Position numbers and translations under genes: made by a program
Notes under the pieces: model-generated
Told to the model about the DNA's origin: nothing
The model's input: the letters and a program-made list of their open reading frames with translations, nothing else
The model's database searches: none
Shown: piece by piece, positions 8,656-18,453 of the stretch
Layout: each line of letters begins with the position of its first letter
Numbering within the stretch: position 1 is the first letter of the stretch
DNA from: Actinomycetes bacterium
Lineage (GTDB): Bacteria > Actinomycetota > Acidimicrobiia > Acidimicrobiales > Acidimicrobilacustridaceae
Length of the DNA: 64,000 nucleotides
NCBI GenBank assembly: GCA_029782025.1
Contig: JAKOVR010000211.1
Span: 1 to 64,000, forward strand
Reading direction: 5' to 3'

Positions 8656-10173
8656 TCAGGCGTCGGCCCAGCCGCGGGCCCGTTCGACCGCCCGGTGCCA
8701 GCGGTCGAAGGCGGCGTCGGCCGGGCCGCGGTCCTCGTCGTTGGCCGGCGCCACCTCGGTGTCGAGGACCCAGTTGGCCGTGATCTCGTCGAGACTGCTC
8801 CACACCCCTTCGGCCAGGCCGGCCAGGTAGGCGGCGCCGAGCGCCGTGGTCTCCTGCACCTGGGGACGGGCCACGGGCACGCCGAGCTGGTCGGCCTGGA
8901 GCTGGAGCAGCAGCGGCATCACCGACGCGCCGCCGTCGACCCGCAGCGCCGCCAGCCGCGTGCCCGACGCCGCCGCCATGGCCTCGACCACGTCGCGGGT
9001 CTGGAGGGCCATGGCCTCGACCGTGGCGCGGGCGAGGTGGGCCCTGGTGGTGCCGCGGGTGATGCCGAGGAGGGTGCCCCGGGCGTAGGGGTCCCACCAG
9101 GGGCTCCCGAGCCCGGCGAAGGCGGGGACGAGCACGACCCCGTCGCTGTCGGGGATGGAGGCGGCCAGCGGGCCGGTCTCGGCCGCGTCGGCGATGATGC
9201 CGAGCCCGTCGCGCAGCCACTGGATCGCCGCGCCGGTGACGAAGATGGCGCCCTCCAGGGCGTAGGTGGTGGTGGTGCCGCCGGCCCCGTCGGGCAGCGC
9301 CCAGGCCACGGTGGTCAGCAGGCCCTCGGTCGGTGGCGGGCAGGTGGCGCCGACGTTCATCAACACGAAGGAGCCCGTGCCGTAGGTGTTCTTGGTCATG
9401 CCGGGGGCGAAGCAGGCCTGCCCGAAGAGGGCCGCCTGCTGGTCGCCGGCGATCCCGCTCACCGGGACCCCGGCCCCGACCCCCGGCACCCCGGCGTGGG
9501 TCACGCCGAAGCGGCCGCTGGACGGGCGGACCTCGGGCAGCATCCCCATCGGCACATCGAGCAGGGCGCACAGGTCCGGGTCCCAGGCGCCGCGCCGGAT
9601 GTCGAACAGGAGCGTGCGGCTGGCGTTCGACGGGTCGGTGGCGTGGACGGCGCCGGCGTCGGCCGTGCCGCCCGTGAGCTTCCACACCAGCCACGAGTCG
9701 ACGGTGCCGAAGGCGAGGTGGTCGGCGGGGGTCACGCCGCCCTCGGTCAGGATCCAGCGCAGCTTGGTGCCGGAGAAGTAGGGGTCGAGCACCAGCCCCG
9801 TGCGCTCCCGGACCATCGGGAGGTGGCCGGCGGCCTGCAGCTGGTCGCAGAAGGCGGCGGTGCGCCGGTCCTGCCACACGATGGCCCGGTGGACCGGCTC
9901 GCCGGTGCGCCGGTCCCACACCACGGTGGTCTCCCGCTGGTCGGTGATGCCGATGGCCGCCACCTCCGCCCCAGCCGGGAGGGCGGTCACCACCTCGGCC
10001 AGCACCACCTCGATGGCGGCCCAGATCTCGTCGGCGTCGTGCTCCACCCACCCGGGACGGGGGAAGTGCTGGGTGAACTCGCGGTAGGACGAGGCGACGG
10101 CATGCCCGCCCCGGTCGAAGGCGATGGCCCGCACCCCGGTGGTGCCGGCATCGAGGGCGATGACGACGGACAT
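8656..10173 (-). CDS. glpK: glycerol kinase
   Basis: A 505-residue FGGY-family glycerol kinase that phosphorylates glycerol to sn-glycerol 3-phosphate using ATP. The N-terminal ATPase motif ([16 protein letters not shown]), the glycerol-binding region ([15 protein letters not shown]), the [13 protein letters not shown] segment and the second-domain signatures (GALEG-like segment, [25 protein letters not shown]) are present at normal spacing. The ATG was chosen over an upstream GTG because TATCGT on this strand lies six bases before it. No glpF or glpD is adjacent; it stands alone, divergent from the phosphofructokinase gene. Confidence 0.92.
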   Translation of the reverse strand: MSVVIALDAGTTGVRAIAFDRGGHAVASSYREFTQHFPRPGWVEHDADEIWAAIEVVLAEVVTALPAGAEVAAIGITDQRETTVVWDRRTGEPVHRAIVWQDRRTAAFCDQLQAAGHLPMVRERTGLVLDPYFSGTKLRWILTEGGVTPADHLAFGTVDSWLVWKLTGGTADAGAVHATDPSNASRTLLFDIRRGAWDPDLCALLDVPMGMLPEVRPSSGRFGVTHAGVPGVGAGVPVSGIAGDQQAALFGQACFAPGMTKNTYGTGSFVLMNVGATCPPPTEGLLTTVAWALPDGAGGTTTTYALEGAIFVTGAAIQWLRDGLGIIADAAETGPLAASIPDSDGVVLVPAFAGLGSPWWDPYARGTLLGITRGTTRAHLARATVEAMALQTRDVVEAMAAASGTRLAALRVDGGASVMPLLLQLQADQLGVPVARPQVQETTALGAAYLAGLAEGVWSSLDEITANWVLDTEVAPANDEDRGPADAAFDRWHRAVERARGWADA

Positions 10174-10179
10174 GCGCGC

Positions 10180-10185
10180 ACGATA
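10180..10185 (-). promoter_or_regulatory. -10 box of a leaderless promoter (glpK)
   Basis: TATCGT on the minus strand, six bases before the glpK ATG; it decides the choice of that ATG over the upstream GTG. Confidence 0.5.
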
Positions 10186-10192
10186 ACTCACC

Positions 10193-10198
10193 TAACCT
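10193..10198 (+). promoter_or_regulatory. -10 box for the phosphofructokinase operon
   Basis: TAACCT fits TANNNT and would start a leader of about 25-30 bases that contains an ideal AGGAGG ribosome site seven bases before the ATG, unlike the leaderless genes around it. Confidence 0.45.
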
Positions 10199-10232
10199 CA
10201 CGGACGATCCGGCTCACTTCAGGAGGAACACG

Positions 10233-11270
10233 ATGCGCGTAGCCATGCTGACCGGGGGCGGTGACTGCCCGGGCCTCAACGCGGTCATGCGGGCCGTCGT
10301 CCGGCGGGGGGAGCGCACCTACGGCGACGAGTTCCTCGGGTTCGTCGACGGCTGGCGCGGGGTGATCGACGGGGTCACCATGCCGCTGTCGGTCGAGACC
10401 CTCCGGGGCACGCTGCCCCGCGGCGGCACCGTCATCGGGTCGTCGCGCACCAACCCGTTCAAGATCGACGGCGGGGTCGACGCCTGCCAGGCCTCCCTCG
10501 AACGGTTCGAGGTCGACGCCCTCATCGCCATCGGTGGCGACGACACGCTCGGCGTGGCCGACAAGCTGGCCGGACGGGGGGTCCACGTCGTGGGCGTGCC
10601 CAAGACGATCGACAACGACCTGTCGGCCACCGAGCTCACCTTCGGCTTCGACACCGCGGTCCAGATCGCCACCGAGGCCATCGACCGGCTCCACACCACG
10701 GCCGAGTCCCACCACCGGGTGATGGTCGTCGAGGTGATGGGCCGCCACGCCGGCCACATCGCCGTGTGGTCGGGCATCGCCGGCGGGGCCACGATGATCC
10801 TCATCCCCGAGGAGCCCTTCGACATCGAGGCCGTGTGCTCGGCCCTCCGTGACCGCCACGAGAACCACGGCAAGTACGCCTCGATCGTGGTGGTCGCCGA
10901 GGGTGCGGTGCCGAGCGAGGGGTCGGCGTCGCTGGTGTCGGGGGAGGTCGACCAGTTCGGCCATGTCCGCCTCGGCGGCATCGGCATGGTGCTCGCCAAT
11001 GCCATCGAGGAGCGCACGGGCTACGAGACCCGCGCCACCATCCTCGGGCACGTGCAGCGGGGTGGGACGCCCACCGCCTTCGACCGGGTGCTGGCCACCC
11101 GGTTCGGCATCGCCGCCATCGAGGCCGTCCACGCCGGGGCGTGGGGGCAGATGGTGGCCCTCCAGGCCGGCGACATCGTCCGGGTGCCCCTGATCGAGGC
11201 GGTGGGCAAGCCCAAGCTGGTCGACCCCGCGCTCTACCACGGGGTGGCCGAGGTGTTCTTTGCCAGCTGA
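10233..11270 (+). CDS. pfp: 6-phosphofructokinase, probably pyrophosphate-dependent
   Basis: A 345-residue group III PfkA-family enzyme phosphorylating fructose 6-phosphate. The phosphate-binding GGGDCPGLN is at residues 8-16, the catalytic PKTIDND at 123-129, and the GGDDT motif at 101-105. Asp104 and Lys124 are the residue pair that characterises PPi-dependent enzymes; ATP enzymes have Gly at 104 (GGDGS or GGEGT). The length matches the PPi-PFK of Amycolatopsis methanolica, about 340 residues. A pyrophosphate enzyme would make this glycolytic step reversible. It has a strong AGGAGG ribosome site and overlaps the next gene by 11 bases. Confidence 0.88.
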   Translation: MRVAMLTGGGDCPGLNAVMRAVVRRGERTYGDEFLGFVDGWRGVIDGVTMPLSVETLRGTLPRGGTVIGSSRTNPFKIDGGVDACQASLERFEVDALIAIGGDDTLGVADKLAGRGVHVVGVPKTIDNDLSATELTFGFDTAVQIATEAIDRLHTTAESHHRVMVVEVMGRHAGHIAVWSGIAGGATMILIPEEPFDIEAVCSALRDRHENHGKYASIVVVAEGAVPSEGSASLVSGEVDQFGHVRLGGIGMVLANAIEERTGYETRATILGHVQRGGTPTAFDRVLATRFGIAAIEAVHAGAWGQMVALQAGDIVRVPLIEAVGKPKLVDPALYHGVAEVFFAS

Positions 11271-12009
11271 GCGGGTCGCGCTCGCGGTGGTGTTCGGGCT
11301 GGCCGCCCTGGCCGGTCTGGCCTTCGCCGTGATGCTGTCGATGCGCCGGCAGTCCGTCACGGAGCACGGCCTGGCCGCCGTGGCGGTCAACCCGCGGTGG
11401 TGGGTCGCCACCCTGACCGGACGGCCGGCGCCGCCCAGCCCCACCGGCCCGTTCGCGTTCCGGTGCGGCAGCTTCGTGTCCCGCCGGCCCTCCTACCTCG
11501 TGGCCTTCGACCAGCACGACCTCGTGCTGGTCCGCGGTGGGTCCGCTCCCGCCGTGGTGCACCACCAGCGGGCGGCCGCCCCCCGCACGGCGGTGCAGCC
11601 CGGGCCGTCCGGCGGGATGGTCACGATCGGTGTCGACACGATCGACGACGGCCCGGTCGGCGACATCGCCCGCTACCTCGCCTGGTGCGGCTGGCCGGTC
11701 GACCCGCCCCAACCCCCGGCCCTGGCGTCGAGCACGACCGCCAGCACCCACGGGTGGACCTGGCCCACCCCGCACCTGCTGCTCCGGCCCACCGTGGTCG
11801 CGCCGACGGTGCGGCCGCCGTCGCCCCCGCCGGTGCGGCTCCCGGCGCCCTCGCCGGTGCGGCCGCCCGGGTTCCGGCCGGTCGCACCGCAGGCCAACCC
11901 CACGGTGGCGCCGGCCCGCACCGTGGGCCCGGTCCACACCGACGACGCGCCGGGGGAGCGCTTCCACCCGACCCTGCCCGACGGCATCGGCCTCGACGAC
12001 CTGGATTGA
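11260..12009 (+). CDS. hypothetical membrane-anchored protein with Pro-rich C-terminus
   Basis: About 249 residues, not recognised. One membrane helix is predicted at residues 8-26, followed by a small globular region of about 120 residues (FRCGSFVSRRPSYLVAFD, MVTIGVDTIDDGPVGDI, RYLAWCGWPV) and a proline-rich tail of about 80 residues. Codon third positions are strongly G/C, so it is a real gene. The TTG start used here overlaps the phosphofructokinase stop; a GTG at 11288 is an alternative. It lies between that gene and an acyl-CoA synthetase on the same strand and is probably co-transcribed. Function unknown. Confidence 0.5.
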   Translation: MPAERVALAVVFGLAALAGLAFAVMLSMRRQSVTEHGLAAVAVNPRWWVATLTGRPAPPSPTGPFAFRCGSFVSRRPSYLVAFDQHDLVLVRGGSAPAVVHHQRAAAPRTAVQPGPSGGMVTIGVDTIDDGPVGDIARYLAWCGWPVDPPQPPALASSTTASTHGWTWPTPHLLLRPTVVAPTVRPPSPPPVRLPAPSPVRPPGFRPVAPQANPTVAPARTVGPVHTDDAPGERFHPTLPDGIGLDDLD

Positions 12010-12013
12010 CCCC

Positions 12014-13354
12014 GTGGAGATCCTGACCGCGGCCGAGAGCGAAGCACAGCAGCGGGCCGTCGCGGCCGGGCTGCGCCGGGCCGGGCTGGGCCCGGGGGAC
12101 CGCGTGGCCATGCTCACCTCGTCGCGCGCCGCGATGCTGTCGGCCATCCTCGGCGCGCTGCGGGTGGGGATCGTGCCGGTCCTGCTCAACGCCGGCCTGC
12201 TCGACCACGAGCGGGCGGCCCTCCTCGCCGACGCCGATCCCCAGCTGCTGCTCGACGACGCCGGGCTGGACCGGTTCCTCGCCGACGGCGGCACGGCCGA
12301 GCTCAGCCCCCACCCCCTCGCCCGGCCGATGCACTACACCAGCGGCACCACCGGCACGCCCAAGGGGGTGTGGAGCGGCCTCCTCGACGAGGCCGCCGCC
12401 GCCGCCCTCGTGCAGGAGGAGGCCGAGCTGTGGGGGTTCGACCCGGCCGACCGGCACCTCGTGTGCTCGCCGTTCCACCACTCGGTCAGCATCCGCTTCG
12501 GTGGCGGCACCCTGCTCGGCGGCGGCACGGTGGTGGTGCTCGGGCGGTTCTCGGCGCAGGGCGCGGCGGCGGCCATCGCGGCCCACCGGCCCACGACCAC
12601 CTTCATGGTGCCGGCCCACCTCCAGCGGCTCTTCGCCGACCTCGACCCCGACGACCGCCCGCCGCTCGGGGGCTTCCGGCTGGCCGTCCACGCCGGGGCG
12701 CCGTGCCCCCCACCCCTCAAGGAGCAGGCCATCGCCGCCTTCGGGCCGGAGGCCGTGTGGGAGTTCTACGGCTCCACGGAGGGCCAGTTCACCGCCGCCA
12801 GCGCGGCGGAGTGGCGGTCCCACCCGGGCACGGTGGGCCGGGCCCGGCCCCACCGGCGCCTCGCCGTCGACCCCGACGGCACGATCTGGTGCACGGTGCC
12901 GACCTACGCCCGCTTCGAGTACTGGCGCGACCCGGCCAAGACGGCGGCGGCCTGGCGCGACGACCCCGCCGGCGGGCGGGCGTTCACGGTGGGCGATCTC
13001 GGTCGCCTCGACGGCGACGGCTACCTGTACCTCGACGGTCGGCGCGACGACCTCATCATCACCGGGGGCGTCAACGTCTACCCGGCCGAGATCGAAGCGG
13101 CCCTGGTCCGCGCACCGGGGGTGCGGGAGGTGGCGGTGTTCGGCCTCGACGACGACCGTTGGGGCCAGCGGGTGTGCGCGGCGGTGGTGCCCGACGGCGA
13201 GTCGCCGTGCCGGTCCGACGACGTGCTGGCCTTCGCCCGTTCGGCCGTGGCGCCCTACAAGGTGCCCAAGGAGGTGTTCGTGGTCGACGCCCTCCCGCAC
13301 ACCACCACCGGCAAGCTCCTGCGTCGCCGGCTGCCCGAGCTCCTTGGGCCGTGA
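12014..13354 (+). CDS. short AMP-dependent acyl-CoA synthetase/ligase (FadD-like)
   Basis: A 446-residue ANL-superfamily enzyme that would activate a carboxylic acid as the acyl-adenylate and then the CoA thioester. Core motifs: A3 YTSGTTGTPKG at 108-118, A5 EFYGSTEG, A7/A8 VGDLGRLDGDGYLYLDGR, and the catalytic A10 lysine K434 in TTTGKLLRR. It is about 50-100 residues shorter than typical FadD proteins, with the shortening at the N-terminal domain. The GTG start follows the previous stop by four bases. The AMP-binding core is complete, so it is probably active; the substrate is unknown. Confidence 0.82.
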   Translation: MEILTAAESEAQQRAVAAGLRRAGLGPGDRVAMLTSSRAAMLSAILGALRVGIVPVLLNAGLLDHERAALLADADPQLLLDDAGLDRFLADGGTAELSPHPLARPMHYTSGTTGTPKGVWSGLLDEAAAAALVQEEAELWGFDPADRHLVCSPFHHSVSIRFGGGTLLGGGTVVVLGRFSAQGAAAAIAAHRPTTTFMVPAHLQRLFADLDPDDRPPLGGFRLAVHAGAPCPPPLKEQAIAAFGPEAVWEFYGSTEGQFTAASAAEWRSHPGTVGRARPHRRLAVDPDGTIWCTVPTYARFEYWRDPAKTAAAWRDDPAGGRAFTVGDLGRLDGDGYLYLDGRRDDLIITGGVNVYPAEIEAALVRAPGVREVAVFGLDDDRWGQRVCAAVVPDGESPCRSDDVLAFARSAVAPYKVPKEVFVVDALPHTTTGKLLRRRLPELLGP

Positions 13355-13373
13355 CCGGCGCCGCCGGTCACGG
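13349..13373. terminator. bidirectional hairpin terminator
   Basis: A perfect 10-bp stem (CCGTGACCGG paired with CCGGTCACGG) with a 5-base loop sits exactly between the convergent acyl-CoA synthetase and GerMN lipoprotein genes, overlapping both stop regions. There is no U tract, as is common in GC-rich actinobacteria. Confidence 0.7.
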
Positions 13374-14180
13374 GGTGGAGGCGGCCGGGCCGCCGGTGCT
13401 GACCGTGGAGCCGGGGGCGGTGGTCGAGGTGGTGGAGCTGGTGGCCGTGCTCGACGTGGAGCCGACGGGGCGGGAGGTCGTGGTGGTGCGCGGGAGCGTG
13501 GAGGACGTCGACGTCGAGGTGGAGCTCGACGTGGTGGAGGACGAGCGCGACGTCGACGTGTCGCTGTGGCCCTCGAGGGCCCGCTTGAGGCGGGGGAAGT
13601 CGTCTCGGCTGATGGCGTCGCCGGCGTCGGCGCTGCCCTGGTCGATCGGGATGGCGGTGGCCTGGCCGTCGACGAGGAAGCGCACCGCGGTGATGCCGTC
13701 GAGGGCGGTGGCGGTGAACACGATCTGGGCCACGGCGATGCGCTGCTTGGGCCCCTCCACCTTGCCGAGGTCGGTGAGGTTCACCTCGAGCACCTTGCCC
13801 TGGTCGGGCCGGCGGACGTCGAGCACCCGCACGGTGGGCGGGATGTCCGACCGCAGCCCCCGCTCGGCGATGTCGGCGGGCACGCCCTTGACCAGCTGGT
13901 CGAGCACGGCCCGGGGGAACGCACTGGGATCGCTCGGGAAGGGGACGGCGACGGTGAGCGCCTCGAGCACGTCGGGGTCGGAGGAGTCGGCCCGTTCCCG
14001 CACGAAGTAGAGGGTCGCCGGTCGGGTGGCCGCCGCCGGTCGGCTCGACGTGGTGCTGGCCGGGTCCACCACGGGGGCCGGGAGCGCCTGGTTGATGGGC
14101 TGGGGCGCGTCGTCCCGGGGGATCCCGCACGAGGCGGCCACCACCAGGCCGGCGAAAGCGATCAGGAGCCGGCGACTCAT
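13368..14180 (-). CDS. GerMN-domain lipoprotein, reduced LpqB-like partner of MtrAB
   Basis: A 270-residue lipoprotein: basic N-terminus, hydrophobic core and a lipobox ending VVAASC, then a short linker, a GerMN (sporulation/spore germination) domain at about residues 50-195 (ATLYFVRERAD, ALTVAVPFPSD, KVLEVNLTDLG, IVFTATALDGITAVRFLVDGQ), and a Ser/Thr-rich tail of about 70 residues, possibly spanning the wall or glycosylated. The start overlaps the histidine-kinase stop (ATGA). In other actinobacteria mtrA-mtrB is followed by lpqB, which has a GerMN domain plus a large propeller; here only GerMN remains. It probably modulates the kinase at the cell surface. Confidence 0.8.
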   Translation of the reverse strand: MSRRLLIAFAGLVVAASCGIPRDDAPQPINQALPAPVVDPASTTSSRPAAATRPATLYFVRERADSSDPDVLEALTVAVPFPSDPSAFPRAVLDQLVKGVPADIAERGLRSDIPPTVRVLDVRRPDQGKVLEVNLTDLGKVEGPKQRIAVAQIVFTATALDGITAVRFLVDGQATAIPIDQGSADAGDAISRDDFPRLKRALEGHSDTSTSRSSSTTSSSTSTSTSSTLPRTTTTSRPVGSTSSTATSSTTSTTAPGSTVSTGGPAASTP

Positions 14181-15712
14181 GCCACGTCCTCCAGCGCGTC
14201 GGCGCCGGCCTCCTCGCCGATCGGCACCACCGGCAGCTCCACGACGAACCGGGCCCCGGCCTCGCCGTCGGTGCGGTCCTCGACCCACACCCGGCCGCCG
14301 TGCAGGCGGATGTGCTCGTCGACCAACGCCAGGCCGAGCCCCACCCCCGTGTCGACGCCCCGGTTCCCGCCTTCGGTGCCCCGCGAGAAGCGGTCGAAGA
14401 TCCGCTCCCGCTCGGCCTCGGGCACCCCGGTGCCCTTGTCCTCGACCACCACCCACACGTGGTCGGGCTCGGGCGAGCCGTCGGCGCTCCCGGTCGCCAC
14501 CGGTGCGGCGTCGGCGCTGCTCTCGTCGTCGACCGTCTCGACGGGCGGGATCTCGATGCGCACGGCCGTGGCACCGCCGGCGTACTTCTGGGCGTTGTCG
14601 AGGAGGTTGGCGATGACCCGGGCGAAGCGGCGCTTGTCGACCCGCACCACCACCTCGCTCACGTCCTCGTCGTAGAGGACCGGCATCGAGGTTGACCCGG
14701 CGGCGTTGCTGGCCATGCTCACGGCGGCGAGCACCACGTCGGTGACGAAGACCTCCTCCAGGTGCAGCTTGATGGCGCCGACGTCGAAGCGGGAGATCTC
14801 GAGCAGGTCCTCGACGAGCTGCTGGAAGCGGTCGACGTCGGTCTTCATCAGGTCGAGGGCGGTCTGGGCCCGCTCGGGCAGCTCCTCGCGCATGTTGTTG
14901 ATGACCTCGAGCGAGGCCGCCAGCGTCATGAGCGGCGACCGCAGCTCGTGGCTCACCTCGGAGGCGAAGCGGGCGTCGCGCTCGATGCGGTCCTGGAGGA
15001 TCTGGGCCATCTCGTTGAACGACGTCGTGAGCACGTCGAGCTCGGGATCGCCGGTGACCACCAGCCGGGTGTCGAGGTTGCCGGCGGCGATGGCGGTGGC
15101 CGCCTCGCCCACGTCGGCCAGCGGGGTGAGGGCGCGACGGCTGATCCAGTAGCCGAACAGGCCCCCGGCCAGGGTGGACAGCGCCGATGCGCCGAGCAGC
15201 GAGATGGCCAACCCGTCGAGCGTGCGCTGGACCTCGTCGAGCGGGACCCCCTCGTAGTAGCTGGCGCCGGTGACCGGCAGGGGCACGCCGACGGTGAGCC
15301 AGAGCTTGCCGTCGCGCTCGTAGCGCATGCGGGCGGCCTGGCCGCCGTCGACGGTGCGCCGGAGGGATTCGGGGATCTCGTCGCGGCCGAACTCGAGCGG
15401 GCTCTTGGCGTACCACTGGCCCGACATGTAGATGACCGGCTGTGCGCCCTGGGGGGTCGGGAGGCTGGCGATGAGCTTCTCGAAGCCGGTGTCCTTCGAG
15501 TCGCTCCGGGGGCCGATCGACTGGGCCACCGTGCCGGCGTTGGAGAGCACGCGGGTGACCGCATTGTCGTCGCGCTGCTTGAGCAGGTTCTCCCGGGTGA
15601 GCCCCCACGCCGTGACCGACAGCACGGCGGACAGCGCGGCGGCACCGAAGGCGATGCTGAGCGTGAGGCGGGCCCGAAGCCCGAGGCGCCGGATGGGGTA
15701 GAAGGACTGCAT
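14177..15712 (-). CDS. mtrB: MtrB-like sensor histidine kinase
   Basis: A 511-residue membrane kinase: first membrane helix at about 16-38, an extracytoplasmic sensor of about 130 residues, second helix at about 170-190, a HAMP linker, HisKA with phospho-acceptor His255 (SEVSHELRSP), and a HATPase domain with the N box (NLLDNAQKY), G1 (DKGTGVPE) and G2 (GVGLGLALV). An acidic/Ala insertion is visible between the N box and G1. The order response regulator, kinase, GerMN lipoprotein matches MtrA-MtrB-LpqB, which controls cell-wall hydrolases and division in other actinobacteria. The orthology is inferred from that order and the domain layout. Confidence 0.82.
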   Translation of the reverse strand: MQSFYPIRRLGLRARLTLSIAFGAAALSAVLSVTAWGLTRENLLKQRDDNAVTRVLSNAGTVAQSIGPRSDSKDTGFEKLIASLPTPQGAQPVIYMSGQWYAKSPLEFGRDEIPESLRRTVDGGQAARMRYERDGKLWLTVGVPLPVTGASYYEGVPLDEVQRTLDGLAISLLGASALSTLAGGLFGYWISRRALTPLADVGEAATAIAAGNLDTRLVVTGDPELDVLTTSFNEMAQILQDRIERDARFASEVSHELRSPLMTLAASLEVINNMREELPERAQTALDLMKTDVDRFQQLVEDLLEISRFDVGAIKLHLEEVFVTDVVLAAVSMASNAAGSTSMPVLYDEDVSEVVVRVDKRRFARVIANLLDNAQKYAGGATAVRIEIPPVETVDDESSADAAPVATGSADGSPEPDHVWVVVEDKGTGVPEAERERIFDRFSRGTEGGNRGVDTGVGLGLALVDEHIRLHGGRVWVEDRTDGEAGARFVVELPVVPIGEEAGADALEDVA

Positions 15713-15728
15713 GGGCGCCGGGCGCGGC

Positions 15729-16409
<681 letters not shown>

Positions 16410-16484
16410 GGCCCCTATCGTGCCCGATGGACCACCGGTTTGGGACTGATACCGGGCAGATTTCTCCGGTGACGCCTGTCGGGC

Positions 16485-17303
16485 TCAGGCCTCGCCGGCG
16501 CCGGCGGCCCGGAGGAGGTCGGCCAGGGGCTCGAAGAGGCCCCGGTGGGTGGCCAACGTGAACGCCGCCGAAGTGGCACCGCCGTCGAGATCGCCGACCC
16601 GCGCCCCGGCTTCGGCGGCGATGAGCGCGCCGGCGGCGTAGTCCCACGGTTGCAGGCCCCGTTCGTAGAAGGCGTCGACGCGGCCGACGGCCACCGAGCA
16701 CAGGTCCACGGCGGCGGCTCCCATGCGCCGGATGTCGCGCACGCGGGGGAGGACCGACACCAGCACCCGGGCCTGGCGCTCGCGCCGGCTCGGCTCGTAG
16801 GAGAAGCCGGTGGCGACGAGGGCATGGGCCAGCTCGGGCGCCGGGCCGAGACGCACCTCCTTGCCGTTGCAGCGGGCCCCGAGCCCCAGGGCGGCGGAGT
16901 GCACTGTGCTGTGGGCCGGATCGGCGACGGCGCCGGCCACCACGCCGATCCCGTCGACCTCGGCTGCCACCGACACGCCGTAACCCGGGTGCCCGTAGAA
17001 GTAGTTGGTGGTGCCGTCGAGCGGGTCGACCACCCACCGGACGCCGCTGCGACTCGGCCGATCGGTGCCCTCTTCGCCCACCAGCCCGTCGTCGGGCCGG
17101 GCGCCGAGCAGGAGCTCGACGAGCAGGGCCTCGGAGGCCGTGTCGAACTCGGTGACGAGGTCGGTGGCGGTCGACTTGGTGGCCACGCCGATCCCGTCGG
17201 TGGCCCGCCGGGCCAGGCCGTCGGTGAGGAGGGTGCCGGCGCGGGTGGCGGCGTCGACGGCCAGGGCCTCGAGCTCGGCGAAGAGGGGATCGGGGCCGGT
17301 CAT
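16485..17303 (-). CDS. inositol monophosphatase-family phosphatase
   Basis: A 272-residue metal-dependent phosphatase of the IMPase/FBPase/HisN group. Metal-binding motifs are GEEGTD (76-81), DPLDGTTNY (93-101) and, C-terminally, QPWDYAAGALIAAEAGA. It may hydrolyse inositol 1-phosphate for phosphatidylinositol or mycothiol synthesis, or histidinol phosphate; the substrate is not fixed by these motifs. The start overlaps the stop of the upstream small membrane gene (ATGA), so the two are coupled. It lies next to mtrA on the same strand with a 75-base gap. Confidence 0.82.
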   Translation of the reverse strand: MTGPDPLFAELEALAVDAATRAGTLLTDGLARRATDGIGVATKSTATDLVTEFDTASEALLVELLLGARPDDGLVGEEGTDRPSRSGVRWVVDPLDGTTNYFYGHPGYGVSVAAEVDGIGVVAGAVADPAHSTVHSAALGLGARCNGKEVRLGPAPELAHALVATGFSYEPSRRERQARVLVSVLPRVRDIRRMGAAAVDLCSVAVGRVDAFYERGLQPWDYAAGALIAAEAGARVGDLDGGATSAAFTLATHRGLFEPLADLLRAAGAGEA

Positions 17304-17641
17304 TGCACGCGCAGGTCGCCGCGGCGCCCGCCGTCGGGCTGGCGCTTGGGGGCGGGCGCTTCGGCCGGCTGGCGGGCCTGGATGGTGCGCCACTCGGCCA
17401 TGGCCCGCAGGGCGAGCACCACGACGATGGCCACCCCCACGGCGCCGATGAGGGCGCCGGCGAGGCCCCCGAGGCCCTTGACCGTGCCGCAGTCGCCGGT
17501 GCACTGGAGGTCGGCGATGGCCCAGCCGATGAAGCCCCCGGCGGCGCCGGCGACCAGGATCGAGGCGAACGCCACCACCCGGGCGGGCACCGACGGCGCT
17601 CCGGTCTCGGCGAAGGGGCGGACGGCGTCGGGATCGGCCAC
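17300..17641 (-). CDS. small two-helix membrane protein
   Basis: A 113-residue protein with two predicted membrane helices (about 22-46 and 57-82, both rich in Gly/Ala/Val) joined by a short loop with two cysteines (LQCTGDCG), which could form an extracytoplasmic disulfide. The tail is basic and Pro-rich. GTG start with a TACGAT -10 six bases upstream. It is translationally coupled to the phosphatase gene. No family recognised; a role alongside the phosphatase is possible but unproven. Confidence 0.6.
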   Translation of the reverse strand: MADPDAVRPFAETGAPSVPARVVAFASILVAGAAGGFIGWAIADLQCTGDCGTVKGLGGLAGALIGAVGVAIVVVLALRAMAEWRTIQARQPAEAPAPKRQPDGGRRGDLRVQ

Positions 17642-17647
17642 GGGTCG

Positions 17648-17653
17648 ATCGTA
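17648..17653 (-). promoter_or_regulatory. -10 box of a leaderless promoter (small membrane gene)
   Basis: TACGAT on the minus strand, six bases before the GTG start at 17641; part of a divergent promoter pair with the box at 17697. Confidence 0.5.
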
Positions 17654-17696
17654 CGGGGAGGTCGGGGACGACTGCCACCGGGGGGCGCCGGCCTTC

Positions 17697-17702
17697 TACA
17701 GT
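17697..17702 (+). promoter_or_regulatory. -10 box of a leaderless promoter (mannosyl synthase)
   Basis: TACAGT lies seven bases before the GTG start at 17710; no Shine-Dalgarno sequence is present, supporting leaderless expression. Confidence 0.5.
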
Positions 17703-17709
17703 TGCGCCC

Positions 17710-18444
17710 GTGAGACCCCTGGTAGTCCTGCCCACCTACAACGAGGCCCTCAACATCGAGGAGGTGCTCGAGCGGGCCCGGGAGGCCGTCCCGGGGCTCG
17801 ATGTGCTGGTGGTCGACGACGGCAGCCCCGACGGCACCGCCGACATCGCCGAGGCATGGGGCGAGGCCCACGGTGGCGGGGTGCAGGTCATGCGCCGCGC
17901 CCAGAAGTCGGGGCTGGGCTCGGCCTACCGGGCCGGGTTCGCCGAGGGGCTGAAGCAGGGTTTCGACGTCCTGATCGAGATGGACTCCGACCTGAGCCAC
18001 GATCCGGCCGCCCTGCCGTCGCTGATCTCGGCCGTCGAGCACGGCGCGTCGCTGGCCATCGGCTCCCGCTACGTGCCCGGCGGCACCATCCCCAACTGGA
18101 AGTGGCACCGCAAGGCGTTGTCGCGTTGGGGCAACCGCTACGCCGGCGTGGTGCTCGGACTCGAGGTCCGCGACGCCACCGCCGGCTACCGCGCCTACTC
18201 GGCCGATGCGTTGAGCAAGATCGACCTCGCCACCATCAAGGCCGATGGCTACGGGTTCCAGATCGAGATGGCCTACGAGGTCAAGCGCAACGGCGGTCGC
18301 ATCGTCGAGGTGCCGATCTCCTTCACCGACCGGATTCGTGGGGAATCGAAGATGTCGGGCAAGATCGTGGTCGAGGCCCTGGCGCTCGTCACCTGGTGGG
18401 GCGTGCGCGACCGCGTGCTCCGGCGCCGGGGCTCCCATCGCTAA
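17710..18444 (+). CDS. polyprenol-phosphate mannose synthase (Ppm1/DPM1-like GT2)
   Basis: A 244-residue GT-A family 2 glycosyltransferase like the catalytic domain of Ppm1/dolichol-phosphate mannose synthase, which moves mannose from GDP-mannose to a polyprenyl phosphate for use outside the membrane. Motifs: VVLPTYNE at the N-terminus, VVDDGSPDGT (34-43), the metal-binding MDSDLSHDP, GSRYVPGG and the family-typical DATAGYRAY. No C-terminal membrane or acyltransferase domain is fused. The product would serve lipoglycan or protein O-mannosylation. Confidence 0.85.
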   Translation: MRPLVVLPTYNEALNIEEVLERAREAVPGLDVLVVDDGSPDGTADIAEAWGEAHGGGVQVMRRAQKSGLGSAYRAGFAEGLKQGFDVLIEMDSDLSHDPAALPSLISAVEHGASLAIGSRYVPGGTIPNWKWHRKALSRWGNRYAGVVLGLEVRDATAGYRAYSADALSKIDLATIKADGYGFQIEMAYEVKRNGGRIVEVPISFTDRIRGESKMSGKIVVEALALVTWWGVRDRVLRRRGSHR

Positions 18445-18453
18445 GGAGACCCC

